42,154 nucleotides of DNA from Gammaproteobacteria bacterium (GCA_030427465.1 JAUIAZ010000003.1:1-42154); one strand, 5' to 3'. Positions 1 to 10,706 are shown, numbered from the stretch's first letter. Translations and numbers: made by a program. The notes: generated from the letters alone by a model not told the origin.

Positions 1-555
1 CCCCTTTGGGCACACCTGTTGAACCAGAGGTGTAAATGATGGTGGCCAGCTCTTCGTGCTTGCGGGTCGGGCTTTCTGTGAATGGCTCATGCTTGGCGAT
101 GATGTCATTCCAGGTTTCGAAATCATTGGGAGGACTCAGCGGGAAAGACAGACACTTCATGTCTTCCGGAACACCCGGCTTCATCATGTCCCAGTCATCC
201 AGCTTGCCAACGAAAAGAACTTTGGTTTCACTGTGGTCGAGAATCTGACGTACGCTGTCGGCGCTCAGGGTCGGATACAACGGAATCGACACATAACCCG
301 CCATCCAGATCGCCAGGTCAGCCATGACCCAATGCGCACAGTTCTTGGAAAGGATACCGATTTTGGCATCTTCCGGCAGATTCAGGGATTTCAAGTAAGT
401 CGCCATACGTCGGACTTCCTGGGCGGTACGCTGCCAGGTGTATTCCTCTACCCGGTCATTGCCCATGGGCTGGGTCATGTACAAATCACTCGGGCGGGAT
501 TTTTCCCAGTGATACAGCTTTTGCAGTGGGGTAGGTATGTTTGTATGGAGCTCCA
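1..555 (-). CDS. AMP-binding acyl-CoA synthetase/ligase (N-terminal part; runs off the window edge)
   Basis: Reverse complement of positions 1-50 encodes LATIIYTSGSTGVPKG, the AMP-binding P-loop motif; ATG at 555 (MELHTNIPT...). Confidence 0.85.
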
Positions 556-941
556 TATTTCCTTGCCTTCCTAGTCGTCGTTTTTAAAGTTTGTCTGGAA
601 CATTTGCCTGTGTGCAAAGGATCGTATTTTAGCCTTCACGCCCTTTCCTTTTAAGGACTTGCATCACAGAGTCAAATCCTACAAGATGTACAAAAAGAAA
701 GCACCCTGCACTTTGATTATTCAATGTAGTCTGTGATGTAACTTTTTGTCGATTTTTTTGCCTTTCCCACAGGGATAACAGGCAGGCGTTTCCCAGACAG
801 ACAGAAAGTCGCCAGAAGAGTCCGGCACCGCATCACTCCTCAGGGTACAGCGGCCACAGAGCACGCAATACTAAAATGATCGTTCGCCATCTGAGCGGAG
901 CGACAGACAAAAGCAGACTGGAAGAACACCGGATAAAAACA

Positions 942-1433
942 ATGAAAACCGGAACACTATGCCCCAAGTGTCACTCAAATGCGGGCGCGTTGTCGCAGGC
1001 GCAACCCATGAAGAAAGCGGCCGCACGCCGGTATCTTTCGAGTGATACCCCCTTTACCCATGCCACCCCACTTTTCAGCGATCAGTACGCGGATGGCTAC
1101 GACTGGCTGAGATCGCCCGTCTGTCAGACCTGCGCCGAAGAGTATGAGCAGCAAGAAATCAGTACCAAGGCCCAGATCCTGACCGGAGGCACGGGCACGC
1201 TGATCACAGTGGTCATTCTCTTCCAGCAGTTATCGACCCTGATCGGTCAGTCGAAGATGGGTATCGATCACCTGCAGTGGCTGACTGCTTTGCAACTGGT
1301 TGCTGCGGTGGCCTTTCAGGTGGCCTTCGCCCTGCTTCTGGTATTTGCCCTGCGCAGACACATCAACGACCGCAGAACCGGGCAGCCAGGCTACCCGGAT
1401 GACACACTAGACGGTCATATACTTTCTGACTGA
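942..1433 (+). CDS. Hypothetical membrane protein with two CxxC pairs
   Basis: ORF 876..1433, likely start at 942 (MKTGTLCPKCHSN...); CPKC and CQTC pairs followed by two hydrophobic segments; 3' end overlaps urtE convergently. Confidence 0.6.
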   Translation: MKTGTLCPKCHSNAGALSQAQPMKKAAARRYLSSDTPFTHATPLFSDQYADGYDWLRSPVCQTCAEEYEQQEISTKAQILTGGTGTLITVVILFQQLSTLIGQSKMGIDHLQWLTALQLVAAVAFQVAFALLLVFALRRHINDRRTGQPGYPDDTLDGHILSD

Positions 1434-2102
1434 CTGGGTGTCCATGGTTTTCCCCTCGCCAGCCAGCACCACCTGGCCGCGCTCGAGCACCAGAAAATCA
1501 TCTGCCAGTGCCTGGGCGAAGTCGAGATACTGTTCTACCAGAATAATGGCCATGTCCCCCCGGTCACGCAGGCTGGCAATGACCCGCTGAATATCCTTGA
1601 TGATGGACGGCTGGATACCTTCGGTCGGCTCATCGAGCATCAGAAGGCTTGGGCGTGTTACCAGAGCGCGGGCAATCGCCAGTTGCTGCTGCTGTCCGCC
1701 GGACAGGTCTCCACCCTTGCGGCCCAGCATGTCCTTGAGTACAGGAAACAGCTGGTAAATTTCGGCAGGGATGAAGCGCTCGCGTTTTGGCAGGCAGGAA
1801 AATCCGGTTTTCAGATTCTCCAGTACGGTGAGCTGCGCAAAGATTTCCCGCCCCTGCGGAACGATGGCTATCCCCCGGCGCGCGCGCTCTGCCGGAGATA
1901 ACTTGCGAATATCCCTGCCCTGCCACTGGACAGAACCACTGCGGGGCATATACTGCCCGGCGAGCATCCGTAGCAAAGAGGTTTTACCCACCCCGTTACG
2001 GCCCAGCACGCAGGTTACTTTCCCGATTTCTGCTTTGATGTCCACCCCATAAAGTGCCTGGCTGGCACCGTAAAATAGATCAACCTGTTTCGCTTCCAGC
2101 AT
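1407..2102 (-). CDS. urtE: Urea ABC transporter ATP-binding subunit UrtE
   Basis: Walker A GRNGVGKTS, signature LSGGQQQQLAIARAL, LMLDEPTEGIQPSII; last gene of the urt order. Confidence 0.93.
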   Translation of the reverse strand: MLEAKQVDLFYGASQALYGVDIKAEIGKVTCVLGRNGVGKTSLLRMLAGQYMPRSGSVQWQGRDIRKLSPAERARRGIAIVPQGREIFAQLTVLENLKTGFSCLPKRERFIPAEIYQLFPVLKDMLGRKGGDLSGGQQQQLAIARALVTRPSLLMLDEPTEGIQPSIIKDIQRVIASLRDRGDMAIILVEQYLDFAQALADDFLVLERGQVVLAGEGKTMDTQSVRKYMTV

Positions 2103-2119
2103 TTTGCGATTCTCCTCCT

Positions 2120-2878
2120 CTAGCGTCCCAGATAGACATCAATGACTTCCTGATTACTCTGTACCTGCTCCAGTGAGCCTTCGGCCAGAACCCGTCCTTC
2201 ATGCAACACCGTCACCTTGCAGTTCAAAGCGCGGATAAATTCCATGTCGTGCTCAACCACCACCAGCGTGTGCTTTTTGGCGAGCCGCTTGAACAGTTCG
2301 GCGGTCTTTTCAGTTTCCACATCGGTCATGCCGGCGGCCGGCTCATCAATCAGCAGCACCTCCGGATCCTGAATCAGCAGCATGCCGATCTCCAGCCACT
2401 GTTTCTGACCATGGGACAGGCTGCCGGCCAGCACGTCACGGCGCTCAGTCAGGTCCACCAGTTCCAGCACCTCGCGGATCCGTTCCGACTGGGACGCCGT
2501 CAGGGCATGCCAGAGTGACTGGAACACACCCCTGCCACCCGCCATCGCCAGTTCCAGATTCTCGAAGACGGTCAGCGATTCGATGACGGTCGGTTTCTGG
2601 AACTTGCGTCCAATTCCCAGATTCGAAATCGCAGCCTCATCATAGCGTGTGAGATCAAGGTCCCGGTTGAACACCACCTCGCCTTCATCGGGACGGGTCT
2701 TGCCGGTAATAACGTCCATCATGGTGGTTTTGCCCGCGCCATTGGGTCCGATAATTGCCCGCAGTTCACCCGGTTCGAGGAACAGGGACAGACTGTTGAG
2801 CGCCTTGAATCCGTCAAAACTCACGGACACCCCGTTGAGATACAGAATCGATGGTGTGTCGATATGCTTTGTTTTCAT
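2120..2878 (-). CDS. urtD: Urea ABC transporter ATP-binding protein UrtD
   Basis: GPNGAGKTT, LSHGQKQWLEIGMLL, LLIDEPAAGMT; LivG-like, between urtC and urtE. Confidence 0.93.
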   Translation of the reverse strand: MKTKHIDTPSILYLNGVSVSFDGFKALNSLSLFLEPGELRAIIGPNGAGKTTMMDVITGKTRPDEGEVVFNRDLDLTRYDEAAISNLGIGRKFQKPTVIESLTVFENLELAMAGGRGVFQSLWHALTASQSERIREVLELVDLTERRDVLAGSLSHGQKQWLEIGMLLIQDPEVLLIDEPAAGMTDVETEKTAELFKRLAKKHTLVVVEHDMEFIRALNCKVTVLHEGRVLAEGSLEQVQSNQEVIDVYLGR

Positions 2879-4053
2879 GCTGCACCTGCCTTGGTCGGAC
2901 GGGCCTGGGATTCATCCGCGGGATCTGGTGGCGGTGGTGAGCCCGCGCCGGTATCTGTCTGCTTTTTCCAGCGGTCAAACAGACCAACCACCCCTTTGGG
3001 AAGATACAGGGTCGTGACCACGAACAGCCCACCCAGCAGGAACAGCCACAGCTCGGGAAAAGCGCCGGTAAAATAGGTCTTGCCGTAATTGACGAGAACC
3101 GCACCGACCACCGCGCCATACAGCGTGCCACGGCCACCGACCGCCACCCAGATAATGATTTCTATACTGTTGATGGGAGAAAACTCTCCGGGATTGATGA
3201 TGCCGACCTGAGGCACGTACAGAGCGCCCGCAATCCCTGCCAGCACGGCCGAGACGGTGAACACGAAGAGTTTGTAGTGTTCAACCCGGTAACCCAGAAA
3301 ACGCGTGCGCGACTCTGCATCCCGAACACCGACGAGCACCCTTCCCAACTTGGATTTCACGATGGCCTGACAGATCAGATAACCCAGAGCCAGTGCCACT
3401 GCCGACATAATGAACAGTACCGCCCGGGTGCTGTCCGCTTGCACGCTATAGCCAAGAATATCCTTGAAGTCAGTCAGTCCATTGTTACCGCCGAAGCCCA
3501 TGTCATTGCGGAAGAAAGCGAGCATCAGGGCATAGGTCAGTGCCTGCGTGATAATAGACAGGTAAACCCCGGTCACTCGTGAACGGAAAGCCAGCCATCC
3601 GAACAGGAAGGCCAGGATACCGGGCACCAGAATGACCATCAGCATGGCAAAGGGGAAAGAATCAAAGCCATACCAGAACCAGGGCAATTCCTGCCAGTTC
3701 AGAAACACCATGAAATCCGGCAGCACAGGATGCCCGTACACCCCGCGCTCTCCGATCTGACGCATGAGGTACATGCCCATGGCGTAGCCACCCAGCGCAA
3801 AGAAGGCCCCGTGACCCAGGCTCAGTATGCCGCAGTAACCCCAGATAAGATCGACGGCCAGCGCCAGCAAGGCATAGCAGAGATACTTGCCCAACAAGGT
3901 GACGGTGTAAGTGGAAACATGCAGTGCCGACCCTTCCGGAAAGACCAGGTTACACAGGGGCACAAGGACGGTAACCACCGCCAGCACGGATAGGAAAATC
4001 CGGCTGGAGCGGTCGCTCACCAATTTGAATATGAGAGGTTGTCTTTTTGGCAT
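2875..4053 (-). CDS. urtC: Urea ABC transporter permease UrtC
   Basis: LivM-like multi-TM permease (GYCGILSLGHGAFFALGGYAMGMYLMR); 4-bp overlap with urtD. Confidence 0.93.
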   Translation of the reverse strand: MPKRQPLIFKLVSDRSSRIFLSVLAVVTVLVPLCNLVFPEGSALHVSTYTVTLLGKYLCYALLALAVDLIWGYCGILSLGHGAFFALGGYAMGMYLMRQIGERGVYGHPVLPDFMVFLNWQELPWFWYGFDSFPFAMLMVILVPGILAFLFGWLAFRSRVTGVYLSIITQALTYALMLAFFRNDMGFGGNNGLTDFKDILGYSVQADSTRAVLFIMSAVALALGYLICQAIVKSKLGRVLVGVRDAESRTRFLGYRVEHYKLFVFTVSAVLAGIAGALYVPQVGIINPGEFSPINSIEIIIWVAVGGRGTLYGAVVGAVLVNYGKTYFTGAFPELWLFLLGGLFVVTTLYLPKGVVGLFDRWKKQTDTGAGSPPPPDPADESQARPTKAGAA

Positions 4054-4054
4054 G

Positions 4055-5689
4055 TCAATCCTCCGCCGAACGACCCTTCAGGGCAAACATGCCTCTGGGG
4101 TACTTCTGGATAAACAGAATGATGAAAACAAGCACGGCAATTTTGGCGAGTACCGCGCCGGCGAAAGGTTCGAGAAACTTGTTGAAGATCCCCAGTGACA
4201 TTGCTCCGAGGAAGGTGCCCATCAGATTGCCCACGCCACCGAAGACCACCACCAGGAAGGAGTCGATGATGTAGGACTGCCCGAGGTTGGGCCCCACGTT
4301 GGTCAACTGGCTTAGTGCAACTCCGGCGATACCGGCAATCCCGGACCCAAGGCCAAAGGTCAGTGCATCCACCCAGCCAGTACGAATCCCCATGGAATTG
4401 GCCATACGACGGTTCTGGGTGACTGCCCGCATCTGCAGACCGAACAGGGTTTTCTTTAATAGGAGCGTCAGCGCCAGCAGTACCAGGAGACTGAAAATAA
4501 TGATGTACAGGCGACTGTAGGTCAGCGACAGCACGCCATTGATTTCCAGGGATCCCGACATCCAGGACGGTGTGGATACCGATTGGTTCAGCGGGCTGAA
4601 AATAGAGCGTACGGCCTGCTGCAGAACCAGACTGATACCGAAAGTGGCCAGCAGGGTTTCCAGAGGTCGACCATAAAGATGGCGAATCACTCCGCGCTCG
4701 ATGGCGATGCCCACAAGCCCGGAAACCAGGAAGGCGGAAGGAATGGCAATAAAGATCGACACATCAATCAGTTCAGGAAACGCCTGCTGAATCACAAAGG
4801 TGGTGTAGGCGCCCAGCATGATCATTTCACCATGCGCCATGTTAATCACACCCATAACGCCAAAGGTAATGGCCAGACCCACCGCTGCCAGCAGCAGAAC
4901 CGAGCCCAGACTGATGCCGAAGTAAACATTTTCGACAACCTTGTTGAGGGCAATCAGATCATCAATCTCGGCCATTGCATCGCGCGCTGCGGCCTCTACG
5001 GTACCACGGCGGATGGTCTCTGCGGTGGTTCCCTCAAGCAGTCCCGCCAGAACCACCCTGACTTCCGGATAAAGCACCCCGCTCAGACGGGTAATGGCTG
5101 CAATCTGACGATCGCTATCCGTTGCATCCTGTGCGTCTATCAGGGCAATCGCAATTTCCAGGTCTTCCCTGATCCCACTGTCGGTCTCCCGTTCCATGGC
5201 AGCCAGTAACTGGGGCCGGTTAAGCGGATCCGAGGCCTTCATCATTTCGCGTACGGCAACAGCACGGATGTCGTAATCCGGAGATCTCAGTTGCAGTTCG
5301 GCGATGACAGCGCGCAGTTTCTTACGCACCGCATTATTCACACTGACTTTTTTGTAGAGCCGTTTGTTTTCGACCGTCGCGGAGGCGCCGGTGAACAGAT
5401 TGGTGATCGGGTCTTCGGCTTTGCTGCCTTCCAGGAAAAACAGGATCTTGTCAGATTTCCGGACATACAGGTCACCACCCAGAAAGGCCTTCAAGAGCGG
5501 CAGAACACGCTCGTCATCCAACGCTGCCAGTTGCTCTACACGCTGCGCCTTGTCTCTGAAGTTGGCGCGCTCGATGCCACTGACAATGGTTTCCAGCGAC
5601 TCGTTTGCCAGCACTTTTGCCGGTTGTACGGCACATACCAGCAGCAGACAGAAAACCATCTGCAGAATTCTTCGGGTTTGCAAAATCAT
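4055..5689 (-). CDS. urtB: Urea ABC transporter permease UrtB
   Basis: LivH-like permease with N-terminal periplasmic extension typical of UrtB; signal peptide. Confidence 0.93.
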   Translation of the reverse strand: MILQTRRILQMVFCLLLVCAVQPAKVLANESLETIVSGIERANFRDKAQRVEQLAALDDERVLPLLKAFLGGDLYVRKSDKILFFLEGSKAEDPITNLFTGASATVENKRLYKKVSVNNAVRKKLRAVIAELQLRSPDYDIRAVAVREMMKASDPLNRPQLLAAMERETDSGIREDLEIAIALIDAQDATDSDRQIAAITRLSGVLYPEVRVVLAGLLEGTTAETIRRGTVEAAARDAMAEIDDLIALNKVVENVYFGISLGSVLLLAAVGLAITFGVMGVINMAHGEMIMLGAYTTFVIQQAFPELIDVSIFIAIPSAFLVSGLVGIAIERGVIRHLYGRPLETLLATFGISLVLQQAVRSIFSPLNQSVSTPSWMSGSLEINGVLSLTYSRLYIIIFSLLVLLALTLLLKKTLFGLQMRAVTQNRRMANSMGIRTGWVDALTFGLGSGIAGIAGVALSQLTNVGPNLGQSYIIDSFLVVVFGGVGNLMGTFLGAMSLGIFNKFLEPFAGAVLAKIAVLVFIILFIQKYPRGMFALKGRSAED

Positions 5690-5715
5690 AATTAGCCTGC
5701 AGTTTCAGACAGGAA

Positions 5716-5738
5716 GGGTGGACCGGAGCGGTCCACCC
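5716..5738 (-). promoter_or_regulatory. Intercistronic RNA hairpin between urtA and urtB
   Basis: GGGTGGACCG-GAG-CGGTCCACCC: perfect 10-bp inverted repeat, 3-nt loop. Confidence 0.7.
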
Positions 5739-5755
5739 GGGGCAGGTACCAGAAC

Positions 5756-7045
5756 TCAGTAGTTCTGTCCTGAGCACTTGCCAGTTTTGACGTTGTAGTT
5801 ACCGCAGGACAGAGGTGCGGTCCAGTCAGCCGTGATGTCCTTGCTGTCCGGCAGGAAGTCAGACCAGGCATCCCCCATTACAGTGCCGGTAGTCTGCCAG
5901 ACGGTTTCGAACTGTCCGTCATCCTGAATCTCACCGATCAGTACCGGCTTGGTGATGTGATGATTTGGCATCATCGTGGCGTATCCACCGGTCAGGTTCG
6001 GAACAGCTACACCGATAATCGCTTCACTGACCGCGTCCACATCGGTGGTACCGGCTTTCTCAACGGCCGCTGCCCACATGTTAAAGCCAATATAGTGAGC
6101 TTCCATCGGATCGTTGGTGACTCGCTTGTCGTCCTTGATGAAGGCTTTCCAGCTATCGATGAAATCGGTATTAACGTCAGCATCAACGCTCATGAAGTAG
6201 TTCCAGGCAGCCAGGTGACCGACCAGAGGACCGGTATCGAGACCAGAGAGCTCTTCTTCACCGACGGAGAAAGCGACCACTGGAATGTCTTCCGCGGAAA
6301 TGCCCTGGTTACCCAGTTCTTTGTAGAACGGGACGTTGGCATCACCATTGATGGTAGAAACCACGGCGGTTTTCTTGCCGGCAGAACCGAACTTCTTGAT
6401 GTCAGAGACAATGCTCTGCCAGTCAGAGTGACCGAAAGGCGTGTAGTTGATCATGATGTCATCAGCCGCCACCCCTTTGTCCTTGAGGTAGGCTTCGAGA
6501 ATCTTGTTGGTCGTACGTGGGTAGACATAGTCCGTACCGGCCAGCACCCAGCGCTTAACGCCGACTTCATTCATCAGATAGTCCACTGCCGGAATGGCCT
6601 GCTGGTTGGGCGCAGCACCTGTATAGAAAACGTTTTTGGAGGACTCTTCCCCTTCATATTGAACGGGATAGAACAGCAGGCTGTTGAGTTCTTCGAACAC
6701 AGGCAGGACTGACTTACGGGATACCGAAGTCCAGCATCCGAAGACCACATCGACTTTTTCTTTTTCAATCAGTTCACGCGCTTTTTCAGCAAACAGAGGC
6801 CAGTTGGAAGCCGGGTCGACCACAACGGCTTCCAGTTTCTTGCCCAGCAATCCGCCTTTCTTGTTTTGTTCTTCGACGAGCATGAGGACGGTGTCTTTCA
6901 GTGTGGTTTCACTGATGGCCATGGTGCCACTCAGGCTGTGCAGTACACCCACCTTAATGGTATCCGATGCCAAGGCAGACCCGGTGCTGAGGCTCATCAT
7001 CAGCGCCGCAGCGCCCAGACCCATTCCAAACTTTCTTGCTTTCAT
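5756..7045 (-). CDS. urtA: Urea ABC transporter substrate-binding protein UrtA
   Basis: Signal peptide; IKVGVLHSLSGTMAISETTLKD..., VFGCWTSVSRKSVLPVFEE, FYTGAAPNQQAIPAVDYL typical of UrtA/FmdD. Confidence 0.95.
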   Translation of the reverse strand: MKARKFGMGLGAAALMMSLSTGSALASDTIKVGVLHSLSGTMAISETTLKDTVLMLVEEQNKKGGLLGKKLEAVVVDPASNWPLFAEKARELIEKEKVDVVFGCWTSVSRKSVLPVFEELNSLLFYPVQYEGEESSKNVFYTGAAPNQQAIPAVDYLMNEVGVKRWVLAGTDYVYPRTTNKILEAYLKDKGVAADDIMINYTPFGHSDWQSIVSDIKKFGSAGKKTAVVSTINGDANVPFYKELGNQGISAEDIPVVAFSVGEEELSGLDTGPLVGHLAAWNYFMSVDADVNTDFIDSWKAFIKDDKRVTNDPMEAHYIGFNMWAAAVEKAGTTDVDAVSEAIIGVAVPNLTGGYATMMPNHHITKPVLIGEIQDDGQFETVWQTTGTVMGDAWSDFLPDSKDITADWTAPLSCGNYNVKTGKCSGQNY

Positions 7046-7098
7046 GGTGATTATTCTCCGGTTATCGATTCGAGGTGTTTAATCCCGGAAAAGCCATA

Positions 7099-7114
7099 AG
7101 CACCCACTGTTCCA
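7099..7114 (-). promoter_or_regulatory. Candidate sigma-54 promoter for urtA
   Basis: Minus strand TGGAACAGTGGGTGCT against consensus TGGCACRNNNNTTGCW with correct GG-GC spacing; about 55 bp upstream of the urtA ATG. Confidence 0.45.
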
Positions 7115-7399
7115 ACTTTAAAAAGTGCTTTACTCACAAAAGCTTAACATTACACCCGGTTAATATTTGCGCGCTCTGTGGCTATCAACCCGGCCGTCAC
7201 CGGCGCTGTTATGGTGCACGCCAACAGGCGATGGCATCGTTTCGGTGCACGCACTGGAAGATGCACTTGCATCGGGCATCACCCTGACCGTTTTTGGGCA
7301 CACCGCCACACTGGCAGGTTCCGCTGGTCACCGGATGACGAGGGTATTGCAGGGCTCATGGGTTTGGCTTTATGGTAAAAAAAAACATGAGTCTCACCC

Positions 7400-8314
7400 T
7401 TGAACGCACCACTCTCAGCCGCTACAGAGCAGGACCCGCACCGCCGCCGCTTCTCGCCTTTACGTGAGTGGAAGGCATTGCTGGATCTGGTGCTTGGCCA
7501 AAGCCGGGACCGCACAGTGGTCAGGCAACTGCGGCACCAGGGGCCGCTGAGATTGCAACGCCTGTTCTGGCCGGAAGGCCCGGACTGGCCGCATGCTTAT
7601 CTGTTACATCCACCGGGCGGACTGGCACCGGGAGATCATCTGGACATCGCCGTTACCGTCGAAGCCAATGCCGGCGCCCTGCTGACGACGCCTTCTGCCA
7701 ATCGCATATACCGCAGTGATGCGCAAGGTCATGCCCAGACTCAGTGTACCGTACTTAAAACTGCGCCCGGCGCCACTCTGGAGTGGCTGCCGCAGGAAAC
7801 CATTGTGTTCGATGCCGCTCGCAGCCGACAGACGCTGAGCCTGCACTGTGATAAAGACTCAACAGCCTTCGTCTGGGACATGCAGATTCTCGGCAGGTCG
7901 GGCTCAAATGCGCCTTTTATCCGGGGTGAAAGCCGCCAGAATCTGCGTGTATTCAGCGGCGACTCACTCTGCCTGAGTGAGCGTGTGCGCATTACCGGTG
8001 AAGGGCAGCTGCCCCGGGCAAAGTGGGGCCTGAACGGAAAAAGCTGTTACGGAAGCTGGCTCCTGCACCCTGAACAGGCGGTATCAGAAAGCACCCGCAA
8101 GCAGTGGCTGGCTTCTGTCCGTGAAGCGCTTGGGAGTTACACGGATGGGGCTACATTGCAGTGGAGTGCAACAGAGGTGGATGGCCTGCTGGTGGGGCGT
8201 GCCCTCTGCACAGACAGCGAGACCCTGAAACAATTTATGGAAGCGGCCTGGCAGCATCTGCGCCCGCTGTATGCGCAGCGGGAAGCCTGCCCGCCGCGGA
8301 TTTGGGCCACCTGA
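7400..8314 (+). CDS. ureD: Urease accessory protein UreD
   Basis: UreD motifs (LLHPPGGLAPGDHLDIAVTVEANAGALLTTPSANRIYRS; LEWLPQETIVFDAA); TTG start. Confidence 0.93.
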   Translation: MNAPLSAATEQDPHRRRFSPLREWKALLDLVLGQSRDRTVVRQLRHQGPLRLQRLFWPEGPDWPHAYLLHPPGGLAPGDHLDIAVTVEANAGALLTTPSANRIYRSDAQGHAQTQCTVLKTAPGATLEWLPQETIVFDAARSRQTLSLHCDKDSTAFVWDMQILGRSGSNAPFIRGESRQNLRVFSGDSLCLSERVRITGEGQLPRAKWGLNGKSCYGSWLLHPEQAVSESTRKQWLASVREALGSYTDGATLQWSATEVDGLLVGRALCTDSETLKQFMEAAWQHLRPLYAQREACPPRIWAT

Positions 8315-8345
8315 TTCGAAATAGCGGGATGACCGAGGAAACCTG

Positions 8346-8648
8346 ATGGAACTGACCCCCCGAGAGAAAGACAAGTTACTGCTGTTTTCAGCAGCCATGC
8401 TGGCAGAGCGGCGAAAAGCGCGAGGGCTGAAACTGAATTATCCCGAAGCCATGGCCCTGATCAGTATGGAGATTATTGAAGGGGCTCGCGACGGACGCAC
8501 CGTCGCCGAGCTGATGAGCCATGGTAAAACCATTCTGGGGCGGGATGACGTGATGGATGGCGTGGCGGAGATGATTCACGAAGTACAGGTTGAAGCCACT
8601 TTCCCGGATGGCACCAAACTGGTGACCGTTCACCACCCGATTACCTGA
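8346..8648 (+). CDS. ureA: Urease subunit gamma
   Basis: [40 protein letters not shown]; full length. Confidence 0.97.
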   Translation: MELTPREKDKLLLFSAAMLAERRKARGLKLNYPEAMALISMEIIEGARDGRTVAELMSHGKTILGRDDVMDGVAEMIHEVQVEATFPDGTKLVTVHHPIT

Positions 8649-8656
8649 GGTACCAC

Positions 8657-8962
8657 ATGAAACCCGGTGAAATACTTTGCGAAGAGGGTGAAATCACCCT
8701 GAACCAGGGGCTTGAGACCCGCGAGATCAAGGTAACCAATTCGGGAGACCGCCCGGTGCAGGTCGGTTCTCACTATCACTTTTACGAAACCAACCCGGCC
8801 CTGCACTTCGAACGCGAGTCCACCCGTGGCTTCCGGCTCAACATTCCTGCAGGCACAGCCGTGCGTTTTGAGCCCGGACAAACACGTACTGTTGAACTGG
8901 TGGCTGTTTCCGGAAAGCAAACCCTCTATGGCTTCCGCGGCGAGGTCATGGGCCCTGTATAG
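8657..8962 (+). CDS. ureB: Urease subunit beta
   Basis: [16 protein letters not shown]...[16 protein letters not shown]...[17 protein letters not shown]. Confidence 0.97.
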   Translation: MKPGEILCEEGEITLNQGLETREIKVTNSGDRPVQVGSHYHFYETNPALHFERESTRGFRLNIPAGTAVRFEPGQTRTVELVAVSGKQTLYGFRGEVMGPV

Positions 8963-8995
8963 CCTGGGTCACCCGAATAACTGAAGGATCGGATC

Positions 8996-10699
8996 ATGAA
9001 AAAAATTACACGCGATGCCTATGCGGATATGTATGGCCCCACCGTGGGTGACCGTGTCCGGCTGGGGGATACCGAGTTGTTCATCCGAGTGGAAAAAGAT
9101 TACGCCGAATACGGCCATGAGGTGAAATTCGGAGGCGGCAAGGTCATCCGGGATGGCATGGGTCAATCCCAGGAAACCAATCAGACCGCTGTCGACCTGG
9201 TCATTACCAATGCCCTGATTCTGGACCACTGGGGCATCGTCAAGGCCGATATCGGGATACGCAACGGCCGCATTGAGACTCTCGGCAAGGCAGGAAACCC
9301 CGACATCCAGAGCAATGTGGACATCATCATCGGGCCCGGAACCGAAGTCATTGCCGGAGAAGGCATGATTGCCACGGCCGGGGGCATTGATGCCCACATC
9401 CATTTCATCTGCCCGCAACAGATCGAAGAGGCCCTGATGTCTGGCGTGACCACCATGATTGGTGGGGGGACTGGTCCGGCGACCGGAACCAATGCGACCA
9501 CCTGCACACCTGGCCCCTGGAACATTCACCGGATGCTGGAATCCGCGGAAGCCTTCCCGATGAATCTGGGCTTCCTGGGCAAGGGCAATGGCAGTCTGCC
9601 AGAGGCGCTGAACGAGCAGATTGAAGCCGGTGCCATGGGACTCAAACTTCACGAAGACTGGGGTACCACGCCCGCTGCCATCGACTGCTGTCTGAGTGTT
9701 GCGGAAAAATACGATGTACAGGTGGCCATCCACACCGACACCCTGAACGAGTCCGGTTTCGTGGAAGACACCCTCGCGGCCTTCAAGGGGCGGACGATAC
9801 ACACCTATCACACGGAAGGTGCCGGTGGCGGTCACGCCCCGGACATCATCAAGGCCTGTGGTGAATCCAACGTTCTGCCCTCTTCCACCAACCCGACACG
9901 CCCTTACACCATCAATACCGTCGATGAGCATCTCGACATGCTGATGGTGTGTCACCACCTCGACCCGGACATCCCGGAAGATGTGGCCTTCGCCGACTCG
10001 CGTATCCGCAAGGAAACGATTGCGGCAGAAGACATCCTGCATGACATGGGTGCCTTCAGCATGATTTCTTCGGACTCGCAGGCCATGGGCCGTGTTGGGG
10101 AAGTGATCAGCCGCACTTGGCAGACGGCTCACAAGATGAAAGTTCAGCGTGGCCCGCTGCCGGAAGACGACGGCAAGAGTGACAACTACCGGGCGCGCCG
10201 CTATATCGCCAAATACACCATTAACCCCGCCATTACGATGGGCGTGGCGCATGAAGTGGGATCCCTCGAACCCGGTAAGCTGGCTGATATAGTGCTGTGG
10301 AAACCCGCCTTTTTTGGCACCAAACCGAGCCTGATTCTCAAGGGTGGCTTTCTTGCAGCCGCCGCCATGGGGGATCCTAACGCCTCCATTCCAACACCAC
10401 AGCCAGTACATTACCGACCGATGTTTGGTGCCTTCGGCGGCACCCTGCCAAAAACCCGTATGACCTTTCTGTCAGCGGCCGCGATAGATGCCGGGGTTCC
10501 GGACAAGCTGGGCCTGAAGAGCCTGATCGGCTGTACCCGGGACACCCGCTCGATCACCAAAAAAAGCATGGTTCTGAACGACCTGATGCCTCAGGTTGAG
10601 GTAGACCCGCAGACTTATGAAGTACGGGCCGATGGCCAATTGCTGACCTGTGAACCCGCTGATGTGTTGCCACTGGCGCAGCGCTACTACCTGTTTTAA
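8996..10699 (+). CDS. ureC: Urease subunit alpha
   Basis: [43 protein letters not shown] (carbamylated Lys), MVCHHL; 567 aa. Confidence 0.98.
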   Translation: MKKITRDAYADMYGPTVGDRVRLGDTELFIRVEKDYAEYGHEVKFGGGKVIRDGMGQSQETNQTAVDLVITNALILDHWGIVKADIGIRNGRIETLGKAGNPDIQSNVDIIIGPGTEVIAGEGMIATAGGIDAHIHFICPQQIEEALMSGVTTMIGGGTGPATGTNATTCTPGPWNIHRMLESAEAFPMNLGFLGKGNGSLPEALNEQIEAGAMGLKLHEDWGTTPAAIDCCLSVAEKYDVQVAIHTDTLNESGFVEDTLAAFKGRTIHTYHTEGAGGGHAPDIIKACGESNVLPSSTNPTRPYTINTVDEHLDMLMVCHHLDPDIPEDVAFADSRIRKETIAAEDILHDMGAFSMISSDSQAMGRVGEVISRTWQTAHKMKVQRGPLPEDDGKSDNYRARRYIAKYTINPAITMGVAHEVGSLEPGKLADIVLWKPAFFGTKPSLILKGGFLAAAAMGDPNASIPTPQPVHYRPMFGAFGGTLPKTRMTFLSAAAIDAGVPDKLGLKSLIGCTRDTRSITKKSMVLNDLMPQVEVDPQTYEVRADGQLLTCEPADVLPLAQRYYLF

Positions 10700-10706
10700 C
10701 GATTGA

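Noticed and set aside
4583-5209. 208-aa plus-strand ORF
   Set aside because: Antisense to urtB; composition (His/Gln/Asn-rich) typical of a shadow frame.
5957-6712. 251-aa plus-strand ORF
   Set aside because: Antisense to urtA, no recognisable motif.
7046-7399. Sigma-54 promoter for ureD on the plus strand
   Set aside because: Candidates (e.g. TGGAAGATGCACTTGCA, TGGCAGGTTCCGCT) have wrong GG-GC spacing or poor matches.
8969-10411. 480-aa minus-strand ORF
   Set aside because: Fully antisense to ureC, which is an unmistakable full-length urease alpha subunit; shadow ORF of high-GC codon usage.
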